From: Physocladia obscura
Lineage: Eukaryota > Chytridiomycota > Chytridiomycetes > Chytridiales > Chytriomycetaceae
Length of the DNA: 58,077 bases
Direction: 5' to 3'
NCBI GenBank assembly: GCA_027596945.1
Contig: JADGJH010000002.1
Span: 1,696-59,772 of the forward strand
Positions 10,876 through 22,900 of this stretch are shown in pieces. The position numbers and the translations under genes are program-made. Each line of letters opens with the position of its first letter. The stretch's first letter is position 1. Under the pieces are notes generated by a model. The model saw only the letters and a program-made list of their open reading frames with translations. It searched no databases and was not told where the DNA came from.

Positions 10876-12565
10876 TTATTCGTTTAAATTGTCCAATGAT
10901 CTCAATCGCGCATTTTCAGTCTCCTTCTCCCAATCCAATCGCAGAATCATCCAGATTTCAACAATAGAAACAGCAAACAGCGCAACAGTCAACCCCGCCC
11001 ACAGTCCAAGCATCCTCAAGTCTAAACTAAAGCAGCAAAAAACTCCAAGCGGAATACCCATCAGATAATACGCGATCAGATTCAAATAAGCGCCAATTTC
11101 CGGACGTCCTGCCCCTCGCAAAATACCGCCAGAGATACATCCAACGACATCGGCCACCTGAAACATAGCAGCGATCGGCATAATCAAATTCACAATGTCA
11201 AGAACGCGGTCGTCGTCAGAGAATATCCTGCCTATGTAGGATCGACCAAGCACAAGAACGCTACTATTGAAAGCTGACAAAATTCCTCCAACGATTATAA
11301 GTGCAACAAATGCTGTTGTTTTTGCGCGGTCTGACAGGCCTGCTCCAAGGGCGTTGCCTATTCTTGTTGTACAGGCAATTCCAAAGCCAAGTGGAATCGT
11401 GTATGCCCAGGAACAGATATTGAGGACGATTGTTTGGGCAGCTAAGTATTCTGGTCCAAGAAGTCCTGCGCAAAGAGCAACAATTTCCCAAGCCCACCTT
11501 GTCCGGAAATTAGTTTTGAGAAAAACGTATTGAAAATATATCTGAAGATATGAAAAAAATCATACCATTCTGAGCAAGTCATTAATATTCCTGAAACAGC
11601 TAGCTTCAAGACAATCCAAAGTTTGCGAGGATTCAGTATTTGATCTTTTTCAAAACCTGCAAATCCATCACCGCCCTCCACAAACTTTGCATACATGATC
11701 AAAGATATCGCAATAAGAGTATGGCTTATTGTCAACGCAAGCGGCGCGCCTTCACCTTCACTCCCAATTTTATATGCCGAAAACACAAAAATATACACAA
11801 GCACACCATTAATTGGCGCAACACACGCAATCACAATCATTTGTGCAGACATGATTCCTTGCGCCATTAGAAATCGTCGAACACATTCGCTTACAAGGTA
11901 TGGGAATAGAGATGGAATCAGCAAGCGCGTGTATCTGCCACTAAGTTCGGCAATATTTGGGTCTTGGCCAGTCAATAGAAGCAGTTCCTTCGTGAACATC
12001 CACAATATAATTACTGGAATCGTGATTAGGAGCATTATGAACATTGTTCGTTGAACGTGTCTAGGTAATCAATTTTTTTTTTTTTTTTTTTGAAGTGAAT
12101 CATTTGATATTTGGGATCATGGAAGACAGGCGAACGGCAAACCTTCCAAGTTCTTTCTTTTCAGCGGTTCCGGCAATATATTCTCCAAAGGCTTGAGAAC
12201 AGAGAGTGTCGATTGCTGCCCCCATTCCAACAATCAGTGAGTATCCTGTTACATTTGCGTATAACGTTGCCAATGCCATTGAAGCAAGTGCGTTGGTTCC
12301 CAGTCGGCCTAGTGCAAAAATCTGTATTGATAATAGTGATTAAAAAAAAAGGTTGGTTTCGCGCGATTTTCCCTCAACACAATCATACTGAGGCGAAGTT
12401 AAGCAGGTTTTGCAAAAGGTAACCAACAGATACTGGCCATGCCAATGGAAAAAGTTCTCGGCTTTCGGTTGCGATTGCTCTGATTGTCAGAAGTTTCGAC
12501 GGGGCGATCGTTGCTGGAAGATGGCCACCAAGTAATGGTGTCTGTTCATTTGTTGTTGATAACAT
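10876..12565 (-). CDS. MATE-family multidrug/toxin extruder, copy A (490 residues)
   Basis: Exons on the minus strand are 12565-12389, 12321-12143, 12060-11566 and 11497-10876. MATE proteins are 12-helix antiporters that export organic cations or drugs with H+ or Na+. Family marks visible are TPLLGG near the N-terminus, AWPVSVGYLLQ, AAIDTLCSQAFGE, LLLTGQDPNIAELSGRY, CSEWWAWEIVALCAGLLG, CTTRIGNALGA and ILRGAGRPEIGAYLNL. Length and topology are normal for the fungal family (Erc1-like). The neighbour immediately upstream is a paralogue with the same intron positions and phases; only 110 bp separate its stop from this ATG, so promoter space is very small. Substrate is unknown. Confidence 0.93.
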
Positions 12566-12675
12566 CTGTGAAGAATTTTCGAAAACCAAAAGAAACAAAT
12601 AAACTAAAATAGAAGGCGAAAACGAGGAATTATTTACTTATTGTCTCTGGTAGTTTAAAACCAAATAGTTATTAC

Positions 12676-14336
12676 CTACGCCAAACACGGATTTAAATGA
12701 TCCAAGCAGCGCATTCTTGCATTATCACTCTCTTTCTCCCAATCAAGCTGCACTATTATTACAATTTCAATTCCAGAGAGAGTAAATAGTGCGACAGTTA
12801 ATCCCACCCATAATCCAACCATTTTCATATCCAATACAAAACAGCAAAAAATGCCAAGCGGAATTCCAACTGCATAATACCCAACCAGGTTCAAACAAGC
12901 GCCAATCTCAGGTCTACCCGCACCGCGTAAAATTCCACCAGATATACCACTCACAACATCTGCAACCTGAAATGCAGCACCGAGAGGAAGTATCGACGAA
13001 ACAATCTCAAGCACGCGTTCATCATCAGAGAAAATTTTTCCTAAATACGAGCGGCCGAATACCAGGAGACTACTGTTTACTGCTGCAAGTACGCCGCCAA
13101 GGAAGAAAAGTGAAACGAACGCGGTTAATTTCGCTTTTTCGGGAGATTTTGCGCCAAGTGCATTCCCGATTCGTGTTGTGCATGCGATACTGACGCCCAG
13201 TGGTATCATATACGCCCATGAACAAATGGTTATTATAATTGTTTGTGCGGCAAGATATTCGGGTCCCAAAAGACCAGCGCAAAGAGCAATAATTTCCCAA
13301 GCCCACCTAATTTTGCATTGAATACGAGTGAGTGAAAGACAATATTGAAGAAATAATACCATTCTGAGCATGTCATAAATACACCCGATATAGCCAATTC
13401 GGTGACAATTCGTAGTTTTCGGGTGTTAAATAGCTGATTCAGCTCCAATCCCACAAAAGCATCTCCACCGTTAACGAACAGTGAATATAATACAAGAAAT
13501 AAAGCAACAAGTGTTTGACTAATTGTTAGAGCAAATGGAGCGCCAGAACCTTCGTCATCCAACTTGAAACGGGAGAATACAAACACGTATTGAAGTATGC
13601 AATTAATTGGCGTTACACAACACATTACAAGCATTTGTGCACTCATGATGCCTTGGGCCATCAAGAAACGTTTTACAGATTCGCTGATGACAAATGGAAA
13701 CAGCGACGGAATCAAAATTTGCGTATATTTTCCGCTGAGTTCGGCAATTATGGGGTCTTGCCCGGCCAGTAACAACAAATCCTCTGTGAACAACCATAAT
13801 ATTGCAATGGGAATTGTTGTGACATACATAACAAGCATCGTTCGCATAAGGTGTCTGTGATAGATAAGAGGAAGGAATTTTCAGCGAGTGACTCAACTTT
13901 TGTAGGGGAACAACCTGCCAAGATCTTTCTTGTCACCGCTTCCAGATACAAACTCGCCGTACGCTTGAGAACAGAGGGTATCGATTGCAGCGCCCATTCC
14001 AAGAATCAAAGAATAGCCCGTTACGTTTGCGTATAAACTAGCCAAAGCCATTGATGCCAATGCAGTGGTGCCAAGTCTACCCAAGGCGACAATCTAATAA
14101 TTGCTTTACAAATTCAGCGCCAAAGCAGTGATACTGGCACTTTGAAAAACACGGGAGAATCTCACAGCGGCAAAATTAAGCGACATTTGTAGCAAGCATC
14201 CCACAGACACTGGCCATGCAAGAGGAACTAGCGCAAAACTTTCGCTTACGACGGCAGCAGGCGTGAGGCACTTTGGCCGTTCCTGTTCTGGTTGCGGGAA
14301 ACTGAGCAGCGGAGTTCTTTCATTATTGTGATTCAT
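12676..14336 (-). CDS. MATE-family multidrug/toxin extruder, copy B (491 residues)
   Basis: Exons are 14336-14166, 14093-13915, 13854-13360 and 13306-12676. The protein starts MNHNNERTPLLSFP and shows AWPVSVGCLLQ, AAIDTLCSQAYGEF, LLLAGQDPIIAELSGKY, CSEWWAWEIIALCAGLLG, TTRIGNALGA and ILRGAGRPEIGACLNLVGYY. Exons 2 and 3 are exactly 179 and 495 nt in both copies, and the three introns sit at the same codons in the same phases, so the pair arose by tandem duplication after the introns were in place. The sequences have diverged clearly, so both copies have probably been kept by selection. Transport role as for copy A. Confidence 0.93.
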
Positions 14337-14445
14337 ATTTCAGTTTGCAGATGGGACAAGGGGAGAAGATATTTTTACTACTAATCACAAAAAAATTTAA
14401 AAAATTGCAAAAGTAGGGCTGGCCGGCGCGAGGCGTCACAAATAA

Positions 14446-14637
14446 CTAATTTTTGATAAGCAAATGCTTTCTCTTTTTTAAATTAATTTTCAAGAAAGAG
14501 GAGGACGCAATAGCCTCGTAGAGTTTCGGGATGCTTCTCAATAAAGAAAGAAAAAATAAATTGATTTCGGTAGGGTTTGCCAATGAGAATATTCCGATTG
14601 AGACAAATACAACTGCAACGCCAACTGCAACCAACAT
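14446..14637 (-). CDS. Small ORF with one predicted membrane segment, doubtful
   Basis: 63 codons starting MLVAVGVAVVFVSIGIFSLA, then SLLRSIPKLYEAIASSSFLK and a basic tail KKRKHLLIKN. The N-terminal hydrophobic segment and basic tail would suit a small single-pass membrane protein, and the ATG follows a pyrimidine-rich stretch. No family is recognised, and the size is within what chance gives in AT-rich DNA. Confidence 0.25.
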   Translation of the reverse strand: MLVAVGVAVVFVSIGIFSLANPTEINLFFLSLLRSIPKLYEAIASSSFLKINLKKRKHLLIKN

Positions 14638-17216
14638 AAAAAGAAAAAAAAGAAGAAACCAATTATTTTCCGCTCAAGACTGTCTCGCGTACTACTTGAA
14701 GACTTTGAGCAACTTCAAAGTCAGTATTCAAAACTGGTACTCGTATTTTGATCATTCCATATATAATTAAAACAAAATGCTCTAAAACAATTTATTACGA
14801 GTTTTCCACTAAATATCCATTTTCTGAGTTTTGACAATTTAGAAATGAGATATTTGCAAAGCATTTTAGCACTTTGACTGACAAATGAAGAATATGAAAC
14901 AATTTATAGATGCCTGTGTTAAGAAACACTGTATAATAAACTTTGTGTGTTTCAGTATAAACTGTCTTTATTTTGTTGGGTTTTTCCTGTCCTTATTTAT
15001 TGCAGCTGCAAGATCTTCCAGCAAAGCTCAGTCATCAGCCCAAAGCTGGTCCATCAGCTCAAAGCTAGATCATCAGCTCAAGGTTAGTAAGCCATAGAGA
15101 ACCAGTAGACTGGCTCTACAACATCTGCACCAACTAATTGAGACTCGCCACAGCAAAGCAATGGGAATAGGTCCACAATGAACTCAGAAAATGTCTGAAC
15201 CCTAGCTAGGTCACAAGAATAACCAGGTAGCATTTTTCATGCTCTGAAGATAAATATAATAGATAGAATAAACAGAAACAGGTAAGTATGGTTAATAAAT
15301 ATACACACAAAGTTTTCTCTTTTTCCCAATTAAAATTCCAAGTTCTTGTTCTGGCACCACCAGCAACAAAAACTTTTTCTTCACACCAAGGCTGCACTCT
15401 GTCAATGCTTGCATCTAGATTTGCCTCATCACCCATTGCCATGGTTGCCTGATTATGCCCTGTCCACATGATGATATACTTTTAATTGCAAGCTTATATT
15501 TGCTGGTCCATTCATTAGGCAGTACACCCCATTTCTGGCAATACCAACACTTCTTAGTCCTGGGGAATATGCCTCCTAAGGGATGATGCACTACTGTAGG
15601 ATATCCACTAACTCATTCCATAGTATCACTAGATCTATTCCAAGTGTCATGGAATGCAGGGCAGAAGGGGTGTAAAGAGAAAGTTGGTACTTACTTCTAG
15701 GGCTGCTGTGAGTCCAGTACAACAGCCCCAAGTGTCACTCTCATGGTGGAAGACCCACAGTGGTGCAGAGACACCAGTTGAGCTTGATGCACCACTAGCA
15801 TCACAGAGCTGTTTGTATACTTTCTAATGTTGAATCCTGTGCCTGCGGATTCCATTCGAATTGTTTACATGGGGCTTGTGATAATTTTAGTAAAACTTGT
15901 TGTTTATTATTCCGAAAATAGAGCACTAAATAAAACCCCATTCTTGTGCCTCATGTAAACTATTCTATATTAATTTAATTTCTGATTCAACTTTATGAGA
16001 CAAAGTTGGAAGTTAAAATTCCTTCATTTCCGTTGCACAATTACTTGATCACGTGCCTGTCAAATAAACAATTTTCTTCCAATTACACTAATAAAATATA
16101 AACTATTTAGTTTAACATTTAATGTTGTGCATTCAGTTTGTATATCTAAATATAATTTCATTACATTTATATCAGGACAAACACAGACATACTTCACCTT
16201 GTGGAAAAATTACACTGATGACTACAACTTGAATGACACTACCATCATCATGGAGTACCAAAAGAAAATGATGAAAAAGGGAAAAGAAAAATAATAAAGT
16301 GCAAAAAACCCAGCCACAAACGAAAAAGCCAAAAACAAAAAAAACTACAACAAGACCACCCATTACAGGAAACCAATGCTCCACACAGTTAAATGCCATA
16401 TGCCACGTTTACAACACAACCTTAAGACAGTACGGTCTGGAGGGTGACGTGGTAGTCTTCATGGGAGGGCATTGGGGCATCTAATGCGAAACACCTACGA
16501 AAACCTGCTAGAAGGAGATGTAATAGAGTAAAGCATAGCAGCAGTGGAGTTATTGTAAAGATTATTATCTAGTTTATTGGGATTATGATTATAAATAAAA
16601 TGTAAACAGTTCCAAAGGATGATCCTTGGCTTAGTTAGCTGTCCCCGGCATAGCACGCCATACATGTTGGAATAAATTTCTTTGGTGGACTTCCAGGGTT
16701 ACTGGTATACCGCACCAACCTGCAAGATCGCAATGCCTTGCTGCCGTTCGTAATTCCGCAAGCTTTCCGTCACTGCTTATGTTGCTTTTTTTTTTTTTTA
16801 AAGATTTCCAAGTGTTTGGTCCTGCACAAGTCTGTATTGCCGATGTTTGGGTAGTTTACTCAATCAGTTGTCAAAGTCGTATCGCGTGCGACTGTGGGTG
16901 TGCAATATGGCTGTCGTACGTCTGGTGTGTTGTATGGGTTGTACGTGTTCAAAAATCCCTGGCTTCAAGCCCGATAAAGAAAAATCAAAGAAGGAATATA
17001 GAATATACAATACTCGTTATTTTGTGATTGGCTGTTGGAAGACAAAAAAACAAAAAGATAAAGAAAGAATATACAAATTGAAATTTAAAAAGCATGGGAA
17101 CTCATTTGTTTCTTTCTCGGCTCCTTGTGGAATGAGTTTGCAACTTTTGACTGGATAATTTTTGAAAGTGCTTGGCGAAAATCGCGGCGACTGATTAAAA
17201 GTGAGCAATAATTCAA
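14638..17216. other. Fossil repeat region without intact genes
   Basis: About 2.6 kb of decayed sequence. On the minus strand between about 15840 and 15470 broken frames read protein-like (for example VHHPLGGIFPRTKKCWYCQK and SAPLWVFHHESDTWGCC) but contain stops and frame changes, suggesting an old mobile-element or other ORF. The dispersed repeat copy 2 lies at 15878-16198. Around 14980-15100 there is a short imperfect 'agctcaaagct..' tandem. Nothing intact is supported up to the SAM-receptor gene. Confidence 0.5.
15878..16198 (+). repeat. Dispersed repeat, copy 2 (uninterrupted)
   Basis: Direct-orientation partner of 8932-9490, about 70-75% identical over the main 250-base block. Here 'gcattcagtttg' runs straight into 'tatatctaaatataatttc' and on to 'acaaacacagacatacttc', blocks that are separated by extra DNA in copy 1. 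This suggests copy 2 is closer to the ancestral form. Confidence 0.7.
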
Positions 17217-19103
17217 ATGGAATCGATTTCAGCAATTGCCGTTTATGCCGACGCAGTGTGCTCTGGATATCCAGAGTTTCTTGTTTACTCCGCTTGCAGT
17301 GTCGGCACCGCTGCGTCCAGTTGCGAACTTTTCTCAACTGATGCTTGGCAGATTGAAGAAGCGTGTGTTGGCAGCAACTATTCCTCTGCGTCAAACTTCA
17401 AAAACTTCTATCCAAACGAAACATTTGCTGCATTTATCGTTCATACAGACACTTTCTGTAACTCGAATCGTATTGTCTCTGGCTTTGTGTACCGTCCAAA
17501 TGTATGCATTTCTCGTCCTGGCTTTTCTCTCACTGCAAACAACTCTACGACTATTGTTCGTTTCTCTTCCCAACTCTTCACGCTCAATTTAGACCAGTCG
17601 ATTTCACGCTTTTTGTACTCTGATCCCGAATGCTCGACTCTGGCAACGCTTCAGCAGTTTTCTAACGCGTCTTGCAGTGACTTTGTTTCTGGCACAGTTT
17701 TCAATGAGCATGGATACGAAACTGTTACAACGCATGCAAATTTTGACTGCGATCTATCTGTTGTCTCTGTTTCTGTTTCCGCCGCACTTCATCAGCCATG
17801 CGCAGACTCGAAAAATATTTGTTCCTATGGGACTTTAGTCACGTGCACCAAAGCTATAAATACTTTACTTGACGAGCAAGTTGCAACCACATTCAAATCT
17901 CAACCATATATCGAGCAAAAAATTTATGCTTCCAGTATCTGTCTTGGATCGCCGGTCTCTGTGCAATATTTTGTATTGAAAGAATGTATTCCCTCTATAT
18001 CACACAATTCGAGTACCTTAAACTATTTACTGCAAACTGGCCAAGTTATGCAAGCCGTATTTTTTGGACTTAATTGCCAAAATCAAACATCCACAGTTGT
18101 ATATCCAATTGGAACTGAAACTTGTTATCAAGGATCTGTGCTGACATTATTTCTCAATTCGAATTCATTCTTTCCAAGCTTATCCACTACATCCTCTATG
18201 TATCTTGAATCGAATATTTCCGGTTCTAGTAACATTTCAATAACTCCAACAAAAAATTCATTTTCTGGCTTACCACTTGCGGAAATCATTGGAATCTCGT
18301 TTGCCATCTTCACTATTTTGGTTTTTTCCGGGATATTTCTTGCATGTTATGTGTGCCAACGGTGTCGCGGTTATGTAATGGAAACGGAAACGCGGTCAAA
18401 CAAATATTTTTCAGCAAAACTAAACTCACCAAATAAGTTTGCAATTATGCCGTCTCCGAGGCGAACTGCGTTATTTTCGAAAAATTCGCCGTTCATTAGA
18501 AATTCCGTTGGACCACATGAAATTCCATCTCCTTTCCCTGAAAACATTAAAGATAATGCAACTGAAAATATTTTCCCTCTTTCTCCAAATGGTATGTATT
18601 TATTCTTTCAGTTGACTAGCGAACTTATTCAATTATTGTTTCTACTCTGTCTTGCATTAGCTCCAGAAATCGACAGTTGTAATTTGGTGGATATAGAAAC
18701 GGAAAAAATAGAAAAACCTCATGATGCAATGATTGTTGAAGCACAAACTTTCGAAAACAGAGTTCGATCTTTGCTTTTAAAAGCAAGAAACAATTTACGC
18801 ATCACCCGAACCGAAGATGGCTTTTATACATTGTCGCTTTCATTGGAATCTGAAAAGAAATTCCCAGAAAATCCACGAACTTGGACTACAGAGCATGTTG
18901 TTTCATTTCTTGCTCACCATGGTATTTACAAAGAAACTCTTGTGGCACTGAGCGATAATTACTTCACCGGTGATTGTATCACACGATTTGAACCTGCTGT
19001 ATTAATTGAGAGGTTTGGAATAACCAGCAAGAACCGGCAAGCGGCGAAATTTGAAAACGCTCTGAATATTTTAAGATTAAAAGCGTTGGCGTTTGATGGC
19101 TGA
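17217..19103 (+). CDS. Single-pass membrane protein with Cys-rich ectodomain and cytoplasmic SAM domain
   Basis: Exons 17217-18591 and 18661-19103 give 605 residues; the intron (GTATGT...TTAG, 69 bp) has no stop, so the unspliced frame stays open. Residues 1-350 carry many Cys and N-glycosylation sites, with a recurring 'Y/H-A/T-D-x-x-C' unit (VYADAVCSG, VHTDTFCNS, IYASSICLG). Residues 355-378 form a membrane helix followed by CYVCQRCRG, then a Ser/Pro-rich cytoplasmic part. The end (WTTEHVVSFLAHHG, YFTGDCITRFEPAVLIERFG, NALNILRLKAL) fits a SAM domain, which usually mediates oligomerisation. No signal peptide is encoded at this ATG; either an upstream exon is missing or the start is different. 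It looks like a lineage-specific receptor; ligand unknown. Confidence 0.75.
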   Translation: MESISAIAVYADAVCSGYPEFLVYSACSVGTAASSCELFSTDAWQIEEACVGSNYSSASNFKNFYPNETFAAFIVHTDTFCNSNRIVSGFVYRPNVCISRPGFSLTANNSTTIVRFSSQLFTLNLDQSISRFLYSDPECSTLATLQQFSNASCSDFVSGTVFNEHGYETVTTHANFDCDLSVVSVSVSAALHQPCADSKNICSYGTLVTCTKAINTLLDEQVATTFKSQPYIEQKIYASSICLGSPVSVQYFVLKECIPSISHNSSTLNYLLQTGQVMQAVFFGLNCQNQTSTVVYPIGTETCYQGSVLTLFLNSNSFFPSLSTTSSMYLESNISGSSNISITPTKNSFSGLPLAEIIGISFAIFTILVFSGIFLACYVCQRCRGYVMETETRSNKYFSAKLNSPNKFAIMPSPRRTALFSKNSPFIRNSVGPHEIPSPFPENIKDNATENIFPLSPNGMYLFFQLTSELIQLLFLLCLALAPEIDSCNLVDIETEKIEKPHDAMIVEAQTFENRVRSLLLKARNNLRITRTEDGFYTLSLSLESEKKFPENPRTWTTEHVVSFLAHHGIYKETLVALSDNYFTGDCITRFEPAVLIERFGITSKNRQAAKFENALNILRLKALAFDG

Positions 19104-19440
19104 AATCATCTATCTATTATTGAGTTCCTCATCTGTTGTTTATTTGTATTTTTTCCCAGGCTGCGGCGGGTCTTGAAAATTTTTTTTTCAAAAAAGAAAA
19201 TAAAATTTTTTTTAGCTCAGAACTATTTCACAAATAATATAATACGAGTGAGTTATTCAGTTATTCAGGGATAAAGTATTTTATTTAATATTCCATTTGC
19301 TAAGACTTGATATCTTTAATTGATCAAATCTCAATATTGCTGAGTCAAATTTTCAATCCTGTTGTTTTCCCACAATTGCAACCGCCACCGAGAGCTGAAT
19401 TCGAGTTTCAATACTAACCGAAGAAAATTACTATTTGGCA
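19104..19440. other. Intergenic, AT-rich
   Basis: Poly-T and poly-A tracts, nothing else recognised. It may include 5' exons of the TKL-TIR-Sel1 gene. Confidence 0.4.
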
Positions 19441-19573
19441 AATACTGAAATAAAGCCCCCTTTTTTTCCAAGTTTTAGTGTAGTTTTCGATAATGGCATC
19501 ACTCACGTGAATTTTGCAAAAGTTGGACCAAAGCTGAAAAGCGAATGGTACGAACTTAGAGAAAGCGAAACTG
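19441..19573 (+). other. Candidate upstream exon of the TKL-TIR-Sel1 gene
   Basis: An open stretch reads ...FDNGITHVNFAKVGPKLKS, EWYELRESET and ends at a GTAATG donor after one base of a codon, exactly the phase needed by the acceptor at 19969. A second candidate exon (about 19726-19851, reading YINTHRVLLRKNGKFMGKVV) also fits in phase between them. No start codon is visible in this frame, so the true 5' end of the gene is open. Confidence 0.4.
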
Positions 19574-19969
19574 GTAATGCAAATAGTATAATTTACCTTT
19601 AAAGCATTTTATTAATGTGATAAACATCCCATGACTGATAGGAACATGTATATTTTGACTTTAATTTTCTTTCGAAGAATACCTCCAAAAAATCATTGGT
19701 GACAATGGGTGCAAACAATTTGCAAAGAATTGTATTCCCATGCATTTGAACTGAAGTATATTAATACCCACAGAGTCCTGCTACGCAAAAATGGAAAATT
19801 TATGGGAAAAGTGGTGCTTTACATATTTTCCGAAACTTATTGGAGCATGAAAGGTGAATATTTTCCTGCGATGTAGTGAAATTAAAGCAGAGACCTGTGA
19901 CACTGCTCAAGATTTTGCCACTTTTGGCACGTGTTGATTTTGATTGCTCGTGATTTAAAATGCTTGCAG

Positions 19970-22900
19970 GAACGAGACCAACCGCTCCGATCACCCCCAG
20001 TTTGGGCTATTCCATCACGGCAAGTGAAGCTACAAATGTTATCACCAATGCCGTGAAAAGTATTGTCCCCGTTCTATCAACTACAGCGCCGTTTGTCGCT
20101 CCAATCTTTGCTGGTAATTAATTGGTTGTTGGTTTTCCTAGGCATAGTTACAGTACTAAACAACAAATACACAGCCGCCACGTTTATTCTACAACAATGC
20201 CAAGCTGCTAAAAGTAATCGCAGTGACTTTCTTGCGCTGGGTGATCTTGTTGCTCGAGCGTCATTGTCAGTCAAGCAAACTGCAGAACACACTACAGTCC
20301 GCCGGGTGCATGCTGATGCGCTGCTCAAAGTCCTTCTCGAAATGAAAGATTTTCTTAAACGTTATGATACCGAAGAAGTCGATCGTGAGCACAGGGTTGA
20401 ACGGTATGTTTTCCGTCGGTTTGTCGAAATAGTTCTGATAAAACATACAAACCCAGATACGTTCACAAACTCAAAGCTATAATTTGTGCCAAAGATATCC
20501 AACTCGAGATTCGAGCATTGCAGTTTCGCTTAATCACTTGCGCTTCTTTTTTGAATCTCGATCTTCAGGTTTTTTTCTCCCATAGTTTCTGCCTTGAAAA
20601 AAGACACTCAAAAAACACCGTCTTGTAGGTGCGTACAGTTACTGGAATTGATGACGTAAAGCAAGATACTCAACAATTGCTTGCAAATAATGAAGCATTG
20701 ACGCAGAAAATTGATGAGCTGACTCTCAGATTTGAACAGCTTGCAGACTTGGCGATTTTCATGGCCCACGCCATGGAGAGAATTGAAACAATGAGCCCTG
20801 AAGGAAGAGGACGCATTACGGGCTCAAGTAGTGGCGACAGTGATCGCGATCGCCGTGCTTCTCTTTTTTCCGAAATGTCACCTACGAGATCCCTTGTGAA
20901 AATTGTCGACAGCTCACGAACGAAAGTATTCCAAGCTGCGCAAAATGCTCGGGCACGCGAATCAACTTTGCCATTTAATCAGTCGACACTACAGCAATGG
21001 ATGATTTCTTCGTTGGAAGTACAATTCGAAATGACTGATGATAACTTGATCGGTAGAGGCTCATCAGCAACAGTGTGAGTAATTTTATCTTAAGATTTTC
21101 CTTTTTTATTTAAATAATTTCGACAGGTACAAAGGATTCTACCACAATGAACCTGTTGCCGTAAAGCTGTTCCACAATTTAATCAACAACGATCCCGATT
21201 CACTTGAAACAGCAATTAGTAAAGAAATATCCACTTGGATGAAACTTTCGGGGAAGCCATATATTTTGCGTTTGGTTGGAGCTTGTACCAAAGTAAAGAA
21301 ACCATATATTGTCAGCGAGTACTGCTTTAGCACCGCGGACAAATATATCCGGCACAACCCCCAAGAACTAATGCGGATTATCTATGAACTTTCATGTGGA
21401 CTTGAAACGATTCATTTGGCCAGTTTCATACATCGCGATATCAAGTCGTTCAATATTTTAATTACCGAAAGAAAACACGTTGCAATTGCTGACTTTGGAT
21501 TGAGTAAAAATGCAGTTGAGCATCTCTCACAAACAAGTGGCATAAGTCCTCCAGCAAGTGTTGGGACTCTCAATTGGATGTCTCCGGAGCAGCGATTTCG
21601 GCCAAGACAAGTCTCAGCGAAATCCGACATTTGGTCTTTTGGAATGGTCATGTACGAGTTTGTTGCTGGAAAAGTACCATTCCACGACTACAGCGACGAA
21701 GAAATCAAGGTGGCTTTAAATAGTGAAAATGATCGCCCAACAAAACCAGATGGGTGCAGCCCGAAGTTGTGGGAACTTATTGTCAAGTGCTGGAAAAGTA
21801 ATCCAGATGAGAGACCGACTGCGTCAGATATCCGCATATTTTTGGAAAACGAATTCTATTCCTTACTTGGTTCAGCTGTTACGAACATAGACTGGACAAT
21901 TTTCATGAGTTACTGTTGGAAAAACTCCAGCGAAGCATTTCAGATGAATCAAATCAGGGAAGATACGGGATGCGGCGTGAGTATTACATTTTTTAAAAGC
22001 TTTTACTGTTGCTGACTTTTATAAAATATTAGCCTTGCGATCCAAGAAATCTGGCGCGAAAACTTACTTCCCTCGGGCATGTTACTTGGCTTGACGTCGA
22101 TCGTTTGAAAATTAATCAACCACTTTTCGAACATCTTGTTGATGGCTTGAATCCCGCGAAACTTGCAGTCATTTGTGTCTCGAATGAATATTCTCAGTCA
22201 GAAAATTGGTGAGCCAGAACAAACTCTTATTTGTTTGAGTCTCATTGAATATTCAGTGTCCGCGAGTTCAAATATATTGTCAATGAGTTAAAAATTCCGC
22301 ATATTATAGTCGTAGTTGGTCCTGATAGCCCTCATGACTGGAAACGCACTGTTATTGGTCTTTTAGCTGAAGATAAACTGGTTAAAAATTATTTTTCATA
22401 CTATATTTCTAATTATTCTACATCACGAATCGTAGTATATCGAAGCAAGAAGCCCTCTTCAGCAAGAATATGCTGACGATACATTTGCTAATATTGTCGA
22501 TGCTGTTGAAGATGCCTTGTGAGGATCCTGATCCTGTTGGGTATTGTATTTCCGACTAACTTTACCACAATAGAAACACCCAGAGAGAATTAAAAGTTGG
22601 CCCACAAATTCATGCTCATTTGGATGCCGCAGCATCTGTTAAACGTTTATCAAACATTTCATCTCCTTCAGTGCTGAAGCCAATTAAAACGACTCCCACA
22701 GTTATGGTTGAAAAACTTACATCTCCGATTAGCGAAAGAAGGCCAAATCCGACGAATATCTTGGAACTTGCTCAAGTTGGCGATATTCAGTCTCAAATCT
22801 TGGTTGCCAATGCTTTTGCTTCCGGCCAGCAAGGATTCCAAAAAGATATAAATCAAGCATTTAAATGGTACAAAAGTGCTGCTCTTGCTGGAAATGTACA

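Noticed and set aside
16847..17158. 103-codon plus-strand frame just before the SAM receptor gene
   Set aside because: Lys-rich and low in complexity, with no splice join in phase to the receptor and no signal peptide; treated as chance.
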